From Alkalidesulfovibrio alkalitolerans DSM 16529 (GTDB lineage Bacteria; Desulfobacterota; Desulfovibrionia; Desulfovibrionales; Desulfovibrionaceae), in contig NZ_ATHI01000030.1 in assembly GCF_000422245.1 (NCBI RefSeq), forward strand, positions 62,001-126,000: a stretch of DNA of 64,000 bases. Reading direction: 5' to 3'. The position numbers and the translations under genes are program-made. Every line of letters starts with the position of its first letter. The first letter of the stretch is position 1. The notes beneath the pieces are model-generated. The model was not told where the DNA came from. It saw nothing but the letters and a program-made list of their open reading frames with translations, and made no database searches. Shown here piece by piece: positions 35,847 to 44,176 of this stretch.

Positions 35847-36326
35847 ATGCGCGTAGCCGTCATCTCCGATACCCACCTCGACGAACCCACGCCCTGGTTC
35901 AGGCGCGTCTTTGATGAGCACCTGGCCAAGGCCGACGCCATCATCCATTGCGGCGACATCTCCGGCGACGGCATGGTGCGCTTCCTCGAAGCCTCGCATC
36001 CCAACGTCCATATGGTCTGCGGCAACATGTGCACGGGCTCGGCGCGCAGGCATCTGGCCCCGCGCATCGCGGTGACCTTCGAGGGCTTCCGAGTTGGCGC
36101 CTCGCACGGCACCTGCTCGCAGGGCTCCTCGGCGGAATACGTGCTGCGCGAGTTCGGGCCGGATTTCGAGGTGATCTGCTACGGCCACACGCACGTCTTC
36201 GACTGGCGCAAGATCGACGGCAGGTGGGTGCTCAACCCGGGGGCGCTGCAAGAAGGTGAGGGCAGCTTCGCCTACCTCGACCTCGTGCCCGGCGAGGAGC
36301 CCAAGGCCGTGCAAGTCCGCGTTTAG
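35847..36326 (+). CDS. YfcE/MJ0936-type metallophosphoesterase
   Basis: A 159-residue phosphodiesterase. Metal-site motifs are VISDTHLDE (D-x-H), HCGDISGD (GD), VCGNMCTG (GN), GASHGT (His) and CYGHTHV (GH-x-H). The usual GN-x-D aspartate is replaced in GNMCTG, which may alter activity. Start ATG 35847 has a strong AAAGGAGG upstream. The stop codon's last base is the first base of a long palindromic element. Confidence 0.9.
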   Translation: MRVAVISDTHLDEPTPWFRRVFDEHLAKADAIIHCGDISGDGMVRFLEASHPNVHMVCGNMCTGSARRHLAPRIAVTFEGFRVGASHGTCSQGSSAEYVLREFGPDFEVICYGHTHVFDWRKIDGRWVLNPGALQEGEGSFAYLDLVPGEEPKAVQVRV

Positions 36327-36501
36327 AACCTGTTTCAAAACTCCCCCCTGCTGCGACCGGCTGCGGGAAGCGATGGCGGCGCCGGGAAGAGAAAAATGTC
36401 CTCGACGTGGCGCTGCCACGCCTCCGGGTATTTTCCCCTCCCCGGCTTGCCTTCGCTTCTCTCGCGCGGTCTCGCAACGGGGTTACTTTTGAAACTGGTT
36501 C
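36326..36501. repeat. Long imperfect palindrome, second family
   Basis: A 176-bp imperfect palindrome with ends GAACCTGTTTCAAAA and TTTTGAAACTGGTTC. Its inner arms pair over a long stretch: GAAGCGATGGCGGCGCCGGG opposite CCGGCTTGCCTTCGCTTC. The central tip is CGTGGCGCTGCCACG. The sequence differs from the other dispersed repeat. It abuts the stop codon of the phosphoesterase gene on one side and the next repeat on the other. Confidence 0.75.
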
Positions 36502-36503
36502 TA

Positions 36504-36629
36504 GCAGACTGTCCCAAAAACGCCATCTGCGGCGTTGCCGCGAAAAGCGCCGGACCCTCGTGTATCAGAAATACACGTCGGCCCCGGCGTTTTCTTGCGC
36601 CTTGCATCTGGCGCTTTTGAACAGTCTGC
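36504..36629. repeat. Dispersed palindromic repeat, copy 3 (best preserved)
   Basis: A 126-bp imperfect palindrome with ends GCAGACTGTCCCAAAAACGC and GCGCTTTTGAACAGTCTGC. The left arm CCATCTGCGGCGTTGCCGCG pairs with the right arm CGCCTTGCATCTGG region, and the centre CGTGTATCAGAAATACACG is a perfect 7-bp stem hairpin. It lies between convergent genes. Confidence 0.8.
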
Positions 36630-36653
36630 AAAGTGAGGTTCTTCAAAGGCCTG

Positions 36654-37577
36654 TTAGGAAGGAGGGTGGATGCGGCGCAACGCCCGAAGCCCGCTCAAGG
36701 TATATAGGACGATGCCCGCCCAGATGCAGCCAAAAGTCACGGCGTGGGCAGAGGTGAAGGGCTCGCCGTAGACGAAGACGCCCAGCGAGAAGAAGCAGGT
36801 CGGCGCGATGTACTGGAACAGGCCGAGCGTGGTCAGCCGCATGCGTCTGGCCGCGCCAGCGAACCATAGAAGCGGCAGCGCCGTGACAACTCCGGCCCCG
36901 GCCAGGAGCAGCGTGGTCGCGGTCCCGGCATGGCCGAACGCGCCGAGGCCCGCATACTCGGCCCAGATGAGATAGACGAGCGCGGGCAGGGTCACTCCCA
37001 AAGTCTCCCAGAAGAGCCCGGGGATGGGCTTGACCTGCACCTTCTTGCGTAAAAGGCCGTAGGAACCGAAGGTCAGGGCCAGGCTCAGGGCGATCCAGGG
37101 AAAGCGGCCATAGGCGAAAACGAGGTTGGCCACGCCCACGGCCGCCAGCCCTACGGCGGCCATTTGCAGGCCGCGCAGCCGTTCGCGCAGCACGACCATG
37201 CCCAGCGTGGCGTTGACCAGCGGCGTGAGATAGTAGCCCAGGCTCGATTCGAGCACGTGGTCGTTGTTCACTGCCCAGATGTAGATCAGCCAGTTGACCG
37301 AGACGAGGCAACTCCCGACCAAGAGGAGGATGGCCGTCCTGCCTTGGCGCACGGCCGCAAGAGTCTCGCTCCAGCGGCCCGTCAGGGTCAGCACCAGCCC
37401 CGTGAAGCCAGCCGACCAGACGATGCGATGGCACAGGATCTGTGTCGCGGGCACTTCGCCAAGCGCCTTCCAGTAGATGGGCAGAAGTCCCCAGGAGAGG
37501 AACGCGGCCACGGCCAGGATGCGGCCGAGCCGTTGTTCGGAAGGGGAGAGGTCGTCTGCGGGCGCGGCGGGCTGCAT
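36654..37577 (-). CDS. rarD: RarD-type EamA (DMT) transporter
   Basis: A 307-residue membrane protein with ten predicted helices in two EamA halves. The family opening GRILAVAAFLSWGLLPIYWKAL, then LCHRIVWSAGF and NWLIYIWAVNNDHVLESSLGYYLTPL, closely match RarD (chloramphenicol-sensitive protein). The second half has YIAPTCFFSLGVFVYGEPF. The transported solute is unknown. The gene is convergent with the phosphoesterase gene, and two palindromic elements separate them. Confidence 0.93.
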   Translation of the reverse strand: MQPAAPADDLSPSEQRLGRILAVAAFLSWGLLPIYWKALGEVPATQILCHRIVWSAGFTGLVLTLTGRWSETLAAVRQGRTAILLLVGSCLVSVNWLIYIWAVNNDHVLESSLGYYLTPLVNATLGMVVLRERLRGLQMAAVGLAAVGVANLVFAYGRFPWIALSLALTFGSYGLLRKKVQVKPIPGLFWETLGVTLPALVYLIWAEYAGLGAFGHAGTATTLLLAGAGVVTALPLLWFAGAARRMRLTTLGLFQYIAPTCFFSLGVFVYGEPFTSAHAVTFGCIWAGIVLYTLSGLRALRRIHPPS

Positions 37578-37662
37578 GCTGTGGCCTTGCGTGGTTTGCC
37601 GGGAAAGGGAAGCAGTCTCTACGCCCGAGGGGCTGTGGAGTCAAGGTTGCTCACTGGGTGCG

Positions 37663-37699
37663 AAAAAAGCCCGCGCGCATGACGAATGCGCGCGGGCTT
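37663..37699 (-). terminator. Intrinsic terminator of the aroA-like/acn/ppiD operon
   Basis: Arms AAGCCCGCGCGCAT and ATGCGCGCGGGCTT are perfect around GACGA. On the minus strand the hairpin is followed by TTTTTT, so it terminates transcription coming from ppiD. Confidence 0.92.
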
Positions 37700-37758
37700 G
37701 CGATCTGTGTGGTCGGGTGCGCTCCGGCTCCCGTCCGGGGGCAAGGGGCGCTGTATGG

Positions 37759-39651
37759 CTACTGCAGGATGCTGCGGTCGGTTATCTCGACTTTGGCCTC
37801 CGCACGGAGCTGGTCGATGACGGCCCGCAGCATCTCATCCAGCTTACGTTGTTCGAGTGTCTCCAGGAAGAACCCCTTCTGACTCTCCCAATCCGCTTCC
37901 GAAGGGGCGATGAGCTCCACGCGGCGGGCGATGAGCGCGCCAGCGGCCACGGCAACGGGTTCGCCCAGCCAGGATTCGCCTGGGGCCGTGAACACGGCCT
38001 CGGCGAGCATTTCGTTGCTGCCCAGACCAGGGATCTGGCCTTGCCGAGTGAAAGGTTCGGTGATCCTGGCGCGTGTCGCGAGGCTGGCAGGAAGTTCTCC
38101 GCCAGCGGCCGCGATGTCGGCAAGGGCCGTTCTCGCGGTCTCGGCCGCCTTCTCGGCCGCCTTGCGCCGAGTGACCTCGGCGACGATGGTGGCGCGAACT
38201 TCCTCGAAGGGACGGATGGAGGCCGGACGGTCCAGGGTCTTTTCGGCCAGCGCGAAGCCATCCGCGATCTGCAGCGGAGTCAGCGTGGCGCCCCCCTGGG
38301 GCAGGGCGAAGACGGCGGCCGTGTCACGGTCGGAAAGGGGCAGCTCCAGGGGACCTTGATCGCGGGAGAAAGGCTCGGTTTCGCGCAGCGGCAGGCCGAG
38401 TTGGTCGGCCACGGTCGCGAGCTTCTCGCCCGAGGCCAAGCGGGCCAGAGCCTCGTCCAGGAGATCGGGGATGCGGGCCTCGGCCTTGTCCTCGGCGAGT
38501 TGGCGCGCGATCTCGTCGCGCACCTCTTCAAAGGCAGGGATACCCGCCTCGCGCTTCTCCTCGATCATTATCAGGTGGTAGCCGAACCGGGTGCGCACGG
38601 GTTCGGAGACCACGCCCGGAGCGAGAGAGAAGGCGGCCTTTTCGAAGGGCTCGACCATGGCGCCGCGGCCGAACCAGCCCAGGTCACCGCCCCCGGGGGC
38701 GCTCGGGCACTGGGAGGAGCGCTGGGCCGTGGCGGCGAAGTCGTCCAGGTTTTTGATGCGCGCCCTTAAGTCGGTGATCTTCTTCAGCACCGCAGCTTCT
38801 TCCTCGGCGCTCGCATTCGCGTCCAAGGTCAAGAGGATGTGCCGGGCGCGGACCATCTCCTCCTGACCGAACCGCTCGGGGGCGGCGTCGTAGAAGGCGC
38901 GGGCCTCCTCGGTACTCACCTGGTCGGGCTTGGCTAGACTTTCGGGAGTGAACTCGACGTAGGCGATGGCGGCCACGGCGGGCGTGGCGAAGGCCGCTTC
39001 GTTCTCCGTGTAGAAGGCCTGAGCTTCCTCGTCCGTGACCTCGATGCCCTCGCGCTCGGCATCGGCCGGGAAGAGCACGTATTCCGCCCTGGCCTGCTCG
39101 CGGGCGAAGGTGAACATGTCTTTGGCCTCGCTCTCGGTGACCACGGCCGCGCCCGCAACGTGGCGCACGAAGTTTTGGGCCACGAGGCTTTGGCGCACGG
39201 ACTCCTCGAACTGTGAGGGGGTCATGTGCTGGCCGAGCAGCAGGCGGTTATAGACATCTTTGTTGAAGCGCCCTGTCTCGTCGTGGAAGGCGGTGATGGA
39301 GAAGATGGCGTCGCGGACTTGGGCGTCGGAGACGACGATCCCCGCCTTGGCGGCGGCGCGCTCCATGAGCCGCTGATCCACGAGTTGTTCGAGGACCTGA
39401 CGGCGGAAGTCGATCTGGCCGAGAACCTCGGAGCTGACTTCGCCGAACTGCATGCGGATGCGCTCCAGTTCCTGGTCGTGGCGCTCCTTGTACTGCCCCA
39501 CGGTGATGGGCATGTCGTCCACGTAAGCCACGACCGACGTTCTGGTCTCGTTGAAGGAGCCCACGCCCCAGAAAACGAAGACCAGAATGATGAGGGCGAA
39601 GATGATCTTGACGCCCCAGCCTTGGGCGTTTCTCCGGATGAATTCGAGCAT
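37759..39651 (-). CDS. PpiD/SurA-like periplasmic peptidyl-prolyl isomerase
   Basis: A 630-residue membrane-anchored foldase. One N-terminal transmembrane helix (VKIIFALIILVFVFWGVGSF) is followed by a SurA-N-like chaperone domain. A parvulin domain lies at about 255-370 (MVRARHILLTLDANASAEEE through GGGDLGWFGRGAMVEPFEKAAFSL and RFGYHLIMIEEK). A second, degenerate parvulin-like region follows. The layout and length match PpiD, which helps outer-membrane proteins leave the Sec translocon. It is the last gene of its operon, 7 bases after aconitase. Confidence 0.92.
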   Translation of the reverse strand: MLEFIRRNAQGWGVKIIFALIILVFVFWGVGSFNETRTSVVAYVDDMPITVGQYKERHDQELERIRMQFGEVSSEVLGQIDFRRQVLEQLVDQRLMERAAAKAGIVVSDAQVRDAIFSITAFHDETGRFNKDVYNRLLLGQHMTPSQFEESVRQSLVAQNFVRHVAGAAVVTESEAKDMFTFAREQARAEYVLFPADAEREGIEVTDEEAQAFYTENEAAFATPAVAAIAYVEFTPESLAKPDQVSTEEARAFYDAAPERFGQEEMVRARHILLTLDANASAEEEAAVLKKITDLRARIKNLDDFAATAQRSSQCPSAPGGGDLGWFGRGAMVEPFEKAAFSLAPGVVSEPVRTRFGYHLIMIEEKREAGIPAFEEVRDEIARQLAEDKAEARIPDLLDEALARLASGEKLATVADQLGLPLRETEPFSRDQGPLELPLSDRDTAAVFALPQGGATLTPLQIADGFALAEKTLDRPASIRPFEEVRATIVAEVTRRKAAEKAAETARTALADIAAAGGELPASLATRARITEPFTRQGQIPGLGSNEMLAEAVFTAPGESWLGEPVAVAAGALIARRVELIAPSEADWESQKGFFLETLEQRKLDEMLRAVIDQLRAEAKVEITDRSILQ

Positions 39652-39658
39652 GGTGCTG

Positions 39659-41581
39659 TTAGCCTCGCTTGTTCTTGACGAAGTTCAAAAGTCCGCCGGC
39701 ACGCACGATGTCGAGCTCGGCGGGCGACAGGTCGTTGGTCAGCGGGATGCGCGTTCCCGAGGCGGTGACGGCCTCGACGATGCCTGTGGGGGTGACCTCG
39801 GTGGCCGGGATCGTCAATTCCTCCCCCAGCGCGAGTTTGTCGTAATCTTCCGCGTTGACGAAAAAGAGCGGCAGGATGCCGAAGTTGACGAGGTTGGCGC
39901 GGTGGATGCGGGCCAGCGACTTGACGACCACCGCCTTCACGCCGAGATGTCGAGGACCGAGCGCTGCGTGCTCGCGGCTCGACCCTTGGCCGTAGTTCTC
40001 GCCACCCACGATGATGCCCTGTCCCTCGGCCCGGATGCGCGCGACGAATTCCTCGTCCACGCGGCCGAAGACGTGGTTGGAGATGGCCGGGATGTTGGAG
40101 CGCAGCGCCGTGATCTCGGCCCCGGCGGGCAGGATGTGGTCGGTGGTGATGTTGTCCTCGACCTTGAGTAGGATTTTGGCCGTGATGCTGTCAGGCAGCG
40201 GGTCGAAATCCTCCAGGGCCACGATGTTGGGGCCGCGCATGACCGCGACCTGGGAGCCGTCTTCGGGCGGAAAGATGAACATATCCCGGATGGAGGGCGC
40301 TTCGGCCGGGAGCTCGGGCTTTTGCGGCGCGTCGCCCCAGGTGGCGGGGTCGGTGAATTCGCCGCGCAGCGCGGCCATGGCCGCGGTCTGGGGGCTGACG
40401 AGATAGACCTTGGCGTCCTTGGTGCCGGAGCGGCCCTCGAAGTTGCGGTTGTAGGTGCGAGCCGAGACGCCGCCCGAGACCGGGGAGCCCCCCATGCCGA
40501 TGCACGGACCGCAGGTGCACTCCAGGACGCGCGCGCCCGAGTCGAGCAGGGCTTCGACCAGTCCCTCGCGGGCAAGCATCTTCATGACCTGCTTGGAACC
40601 GGGAGAGATGAAGGTATCCGTGTCCGTGGCGACCTTTTTGCCCTTGAGCATGAGGGCCGCGGTCTTCAGGTCGAGGTAGGAGGAGTTGGTGCACGAGCCG
40701 ATGCAGACCTGATCGACCTTCAACCCGGCGATCTCGCGCACGGACACCCGCTTGTCGGGCATGTGCGGCGCGGCGGCCAGGGGCTCGAGCTTCGAGAGGT
40801 CGATGACCACCTCCTCGTCGTAGCTCGCGCCCTCGTCGGGCAGAAGCTCCGCGAAGTCATCGGGCCTGCCCATGGCATGCAGGAACTCGCGCGTGCGGTC
40901 GTCCGAGGGGAAGATCGAGGTCGTGGCCCCGAGCTCCGCGCCCATGTTGGTAATGACAGCGCGCTCGGGCACCGAGAGCGTGGCCGCGCCGGGCCCGGCA
41001 TACTCGAAGACCCGCCCCACGCCGCCCTTCACGGTCAGTTCGCCGAGCAGGTGCAGGATGATGTCCTTGGCCGAGGCGAAGCCCGTGAGCGCGCCCGTGA
41101 GCACCACCCGGACCACTTTGGGACAGGGGATGACGTACGCCTCGCCCGCCATGGCCAGGGCCACAGAGAGGCCGCCCGCGCCCATGGCCAAGCTGCCCAC
41201 GCCGCCCGCGGTGGGAGTGTGGGAGTCGGAGCCGATGAGTGTCGCGCCGGGCTTGGCGAAGTTCTCCAGGTGCAATTGGTGGCAGATGCCCAGTCCCGGA
41301 GGCGAGAAGACCACACCGTGACGCGCGGCCACGGTGCGCAGGTAGCGGTGGTCGTCGGGGTTGCGAAAGCCCATCTGCAACGTGTTGTGGTCCACATAGG
41401 AGACCGAGAGATCGGTCTTGACGCGGGGCACTCCCATGGCCTCAAACTGGAGGTAGGCCATGGTGCCGGTGGCGTCCTGGGTCAGGGTCTGGTCGATACG
41501 CAGCCCGATTTCGGAGCCGGGAACGAGGTCGCCGGTCACGAGATGGGCGGCGAGGATCTTTTGGGTGATGCTCTGGGCCAT
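39659..41581 (-). CDS. Aconitate hydratase
   Basis: A 640-residue enzyme that interconverts citrate and isocitrate through a 4Fe-4S cluster. Cluster cysteines are seen in CIGSCTNSSYLDL and CTCGPCIGMGGSP. Substrate and domain markers include IGSDSHTPTAGGVGSLAMGAGG, TTDHILPAGAEITALRSNIPAIS and GQGSSREHAALGPRHLG. The length fits the shorter aconitase type of delta-proteobacteria rather than the 890-residue AcnA. In sulfate reducers with an incomplete citric-acid cycle it supplies 2-oxoglutarate for glutamate. Start ATG 41581 has AGGAG upstream. Confidence 0.95.
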   Translation of the reverse strand: MAQSITQKILAAHLVTGDLVPGSEIGLRIDQTLTQDATGTMAYLQFEAMGVPRVKTDLSVSYVDHNTLQMGFRNPDDHRYLRTVAARHGVVFSPPGLGICHQLHLENFAKPGATLIGSDSHTPTAGGVGSLAMGAGGLSVALAMAGEAYVIPCPKVVRVVLTGALTGFASAKDIILHLLGELTVKGGVGRVFEYAGPGAATLSVPERAVITNMGAELGATTSIFPSDDRTREFLHAMGRPDDFAELLPDEGASYDEEVVIDLSKLEPLAAAPHMPDKRVSVREIAGLKVDQVCIGSCTNSSYLDLKTAALMLKGKKVATDTDTFISPGSKQVMKMLAREGLVEALLDSGARVLECTCGPCIGMGGSPVSGGVSARTYNRNFEGRSGTKDAKVYLVSPQTAAMAALRGEFTDPATWGDAPQKPELPAEAPSIRDMFIFPPEDGSQVAVMRGPNIVALEDFDPLPDSITAKILLKVEDNITTDHILPAGAEITALRSNIPAISNHVFGRVDEEFVARIRAEGQGIIVGGENYGQGSSREHAALGPRHLGVKAVVVKSLARIHRANLVNFGILPLFFVNAEDYDKLALGEELTIPATEVTPTGIVEAVTASGTRIPLTNDLSPAELDIVRAGGLLNFVKNKRG

Positions 41582-41594
41582 CCGAAGGTGTCTC

Positions 41595-41909
41595 CTAAAA
41601 GGGGAAGCCCCTGTCGAGGTTGGGCGGAAGGTTTTCGACGATGCCGAGTTCGAGACGCCGTATCCTGGCCGTGCAGAACTGGATTTCGGTTTCGAGACGC
41701 ATCTTTTCGTGCCGCGCCTCGTGCAGTTCGCGGGCGAAGAATATGCCGCGCGCAGGGTCCTCGGCATCCATGAGACGCCGAATTTCGCCCTCTTGGGCTG
41801 TCTTTTGGGCCGCGAAATCCGCCATCACGGCTTTGAGGGCCGCGATGGCGGCCGCGGAGTCGTTCGCCTCAGCGGATTTTGATGCGTCGATTGCGTGCGG
41901 GTTCGTCAT
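41595..41909 (-). CDS. Small charged coiled-coil protein
   Basis: A 104-residue protein, mostly one helix with heptad character (IAALKAVMADFAAQKTAQEGEIRRLM, then ELHEARHEKMRLETEIQFCTARIRRLEL). No named family is recognised. It overlaps the 3' end of the EPSP-synthase-like gene by 41 bases and lies 13 bases before aconitase, so it belongs to the same operon. Confidence 0.65.
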   Translation of the reverse strand: MTNPHAIDASKSAEANDSAAAIAALKAVMADFAAQKTAQEGEIRRLMDAEDPARGIFFARELHEARHEKMRLETEIQFCTARIRRLELGIVENLPPNLDRGFPF

Positions 41910-43557
41910 CGGGTTTTTCCTTGCGGGCGAAAAGGCTGTCCGTAAGGGTGGGAAACCTGTTGAAGATATTGAAAAATCCTGGCCAGAGCGTGGAGGCCGC
42001 GCCTGGGTTGGCCAGGGCCTGCGGGGCCTTGGACAGTGAGAGCGCGGCCACGGCCAGGGCATATCCCGCATCGGGAACGTGGACGGCCTGCGGGTCGCCG
42101 AAACCGGGTTCGATATCCAGGGCTTCGCCGAGGTCGGTGAACGATTTGCCGCAGGCCGTGAGCACCTGGCGTGCTTCGTCGCCGTCGCGGCCCGCCGGAA
42201 GCTCGAGCCGCGCTCCGCGCGGGGCGGCGGCGGCCAGGGCCGCGGCCAGGGGAACGAGCGCCCCATATTCAGGAGCGAAGACCGGCGATTCGGGCCAGGG
42301 CGCGTCGCGCGTCGCGAGCCGCCCCCCCTTGACCTCGATGGTCAAACCTGCGGCCTCGAGCAGCTTGAAGGCTGAGGCTGCAAGTGGGGAGTCGGCATCG
42401 GGCATGCCAATGAGCGTCGTCTCTCCCGCGCGAAAGCGCGGCAGGGCTAAAAGCAGCGAGCCAAGGACAGGATCGGCGGGCAACTGGGGCCGCGCGGGTA
42501 CCTTTGGGGTGTCGGGACGCACCGTGGCTCGGCCCGGTTCGAGCCGGACCTCCACCCCGCACTGGGCCAGCACGGGCGCGGCCTCGACCACGCCGCGCGC
42601 GGCGGCGGACTCGGGAGCGAAAGTCATGGACAGGCCCGCCTCGAAGCGCCAGCCGAAGAGCAGGAGGCTTGCGGCCAGATCCTCGGGGCAGTCGGTGGGC
42701 AGGGCGATCTCGCGCGGCGGCTGGTCGCCGGACTCCAGACGCACGGGCAGGCCGGGCGCGCGGCGGTCGATGGGCGCGAGTCGGGCGTTGAGCATGGGCA
42801 GCAGCCGGGCGTAGGGTCCCACGTCGAGGAGCTTCAGTTCCGGGCCGCCGGAAAAGCGACAGTTGGCCTGGGAGGTCAGGGCCAGGGCCAGAAGGAGCGC
42901 GAAGACCGGCTCGAACGACCCCACGAAGGGCGAGGCCCCGTCAAGGCCCAGTGCGCTTTCTGCTCGGACGGCGAATTCAGAGCCTTCCCAGGAGAGCTTG
43001 CCGCCGACCTGATTCATGGCCTTGGCGAACTCGATGAGCGGGTCGGCGGCCACGACCGGGCTCACGGCGCACTCCGCGCCCGTGACCGAGGCCAAGGCCA
43101 GGAAGTACATGGCTTTGCGCGAGGAGGCCGGGGCCTCCACGGCGATCTGCAGCCTGCCCGAAGCGGGCGTCAGGAAGAATGCCTGTTCGCGGGCCTCGGG
43201 GCCGGTGGCGGCGTCGTAGGCCAGGGCGTTCAGGGCGATGAAAACCTGCTTGGCCAAACGGTCGGAGAACCCGGCCTCGCGCAGGTGCGAGGCCCATACG
43301 CCCCACAATGCCTTTTCCTGCGGGGCCGAGGCCACGGGCTGGCCCTTGGCGCGGCGGGCTTGGGCCTCGCGGGCCAGGCGGCGGGTGCGGCCCACGAGTT
43401 GCCTGAGCAGCTTGGCGTCGATGTCTTCGAGGCTTTGTTCGGGCCGGGAGCGGCTGCCGGAGGAGTCGGCGGCGCGGTCGTCCGCGCGGCCGGATTTGTG
43501 ATCGTCGCGGCGGGCGGCCTGGGGCGGCCTGCCGGGCATGGTGCGTTCTTTTGTCAT
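41869..43557 (-). CDS. Chorismate-mutase-like / degenerate EPSP-synthase-like fusion
   Basis: A 562-residue protein. After a charged tail, residues about 35-75 resemble the first helix of AroQ chorismate mutase (SLEDIDAKLLRQLVGRTRRLAREAQ). The rest follows the two-domain EPSP-synthase fold (APASSRKAMYFLALASVTGA, DPLIEFAKAMNQVGGKLSW, then PDADSPLAASAFKLLEAAG). Key catalytic motifs are missing or changed: no G-N-A-G-T, and the R-P pair of the shikimate site is not seen. It is probably not a standard AroA. The start is uncertain (43557, 43539 and 43614 are possible). It heads the operon with aconitase and PpiD. Confidence 0.6.
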   Translation of the reverse strand: MTKERTMPGRPPQAARRDDHKSGRADDRAADSSGSRSRPEQSLEDIDAKLLRQLVGRTRRLAREAQARRAKGQPVASAPQEKALWGVWASHLREAGFSDRLAKQVFIALNALAYDAATGPEAREQAFFLTPASGRLQIAVEAPASSRKAMYFLALASVTGAECAVSPVVAADPLIEFAKAMNQVGGKLSWEGSEFAVRAESALGLDGASPFVGSFEPVFALLLALALTSQANCRFSGGPELKLLDVGPYARLLPMLNARLAPIDRRAPGLPVRLESGDQPPREIALPTDCPEDLAASLLLFGWRFEAGLSMTFAPESAAARGVVEAAPVLAQCGVEVRLEPGRATVRPDTPKVPARPQLPADPVLGSLLLALPRFRAGETTLIGMPDADSPLAASAFKLLEAAGLTIEVKGGRLATRDAPWPESPVFAPEYGALVPLAAALAAAAPRGARLELPAGRDGDEARQVLTACGKSFTDLGEALDIEPGFGDPQAVHVPDAGYALAVAALSLSKAPQALANPGAASTLWPGFFNIFNRFPTLTDSLFARKEKPDDEPARNRRIKIR

Positions 43558-44176
43558 CGGGGGTTGTGCCGTGTCCTTGTTTTGAACCCGTTTCCATACG
43601 CCGAACATCATCAAGAGGCAAGGGAAACCCGCGCCGTCCGGCCGGAGCGTGATCGCATTGCGTCACGCGCCAGCCGCCGCGACGGCTCGAACGCGAAGGA
43701 AGCGGGTGTTGAGGCCGCCTCGAGACCGCTTGCGTATTTGATCACATGGCCCGGGTGCGCCGTGTGTTCCCCAGGCACGGGCCTTTCCGCGAACTAGGCG
43801 TGCGTCCGGGCGAAATGGGCGCGCGCGGCAAGGGTTGCGCGGCGGCGCCTGGGAGATTTGGCTATCATCCTGGGATCTAATGAGAAGTCTGGAGGCCTCC
43901 ATCCTCGTTTCAGGTGGAGCGCGCAGGTTGACCCGAAATACGTTGAAAGTTCGGAATGTTACAAAATGCAAAAAGCGGGTTGACATTTTGTTGTTTTTTT
44001 CACAAGAAGGAGGCCAGTTTGGTCGACGATCCGGCCGTCCGACCAGCCTGCGCCCGCCCATCCTCCGACGACCGTCATTCTCGGCGTAACCGGATGGGAA
44101 AATGCAAGCGGGACAGGCGCGAGGCGGTCCGGTGAAGCGGTACGCTGCAAAAAACCTTATTTGAAAGGAGATGGTC
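43558..44176 (+). promoter_or_regulatory. Divergent upstream region of sat
   Basis: About 620 bp between the EPSP-synthase-like gene and sat. The first 350 bp are GC-rich with no credible gene. From about 43920 it becomes A/T-rich; TTGACA at 43980-43985 is a good -35 box, though no clear -10 follows. A Rex-like site overlaps this point. The leader between about 44010 and sat would be about 165 bases, with several short G/C stems but no riboswitch I recognise. Confidence 0.5.
43988..44005. promoter_or_regulatory. Rex-like operator before sat
   Basis: TTGTTGTTTTTTTCACAA against the Rex consensus TTGTGAA-N4-TTCACAA: the right half is perfect (7/7) and the left half matches 4/7. It starts 2 bases after the TTGACA box. 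In Desulfovibrio vulgaris, Rex, a redox sensor of NADH/NAD+, is known to repress sat, so the position makes sense. Confidence 0.45.

Noticed and set aside
44006-44176. Riboswitch in the sat leader
   Set aside because: The leader has short G/C stems, but I could not match the conserved cores of cobalamin, SAM, c-di-GMP or other known riboswitches.
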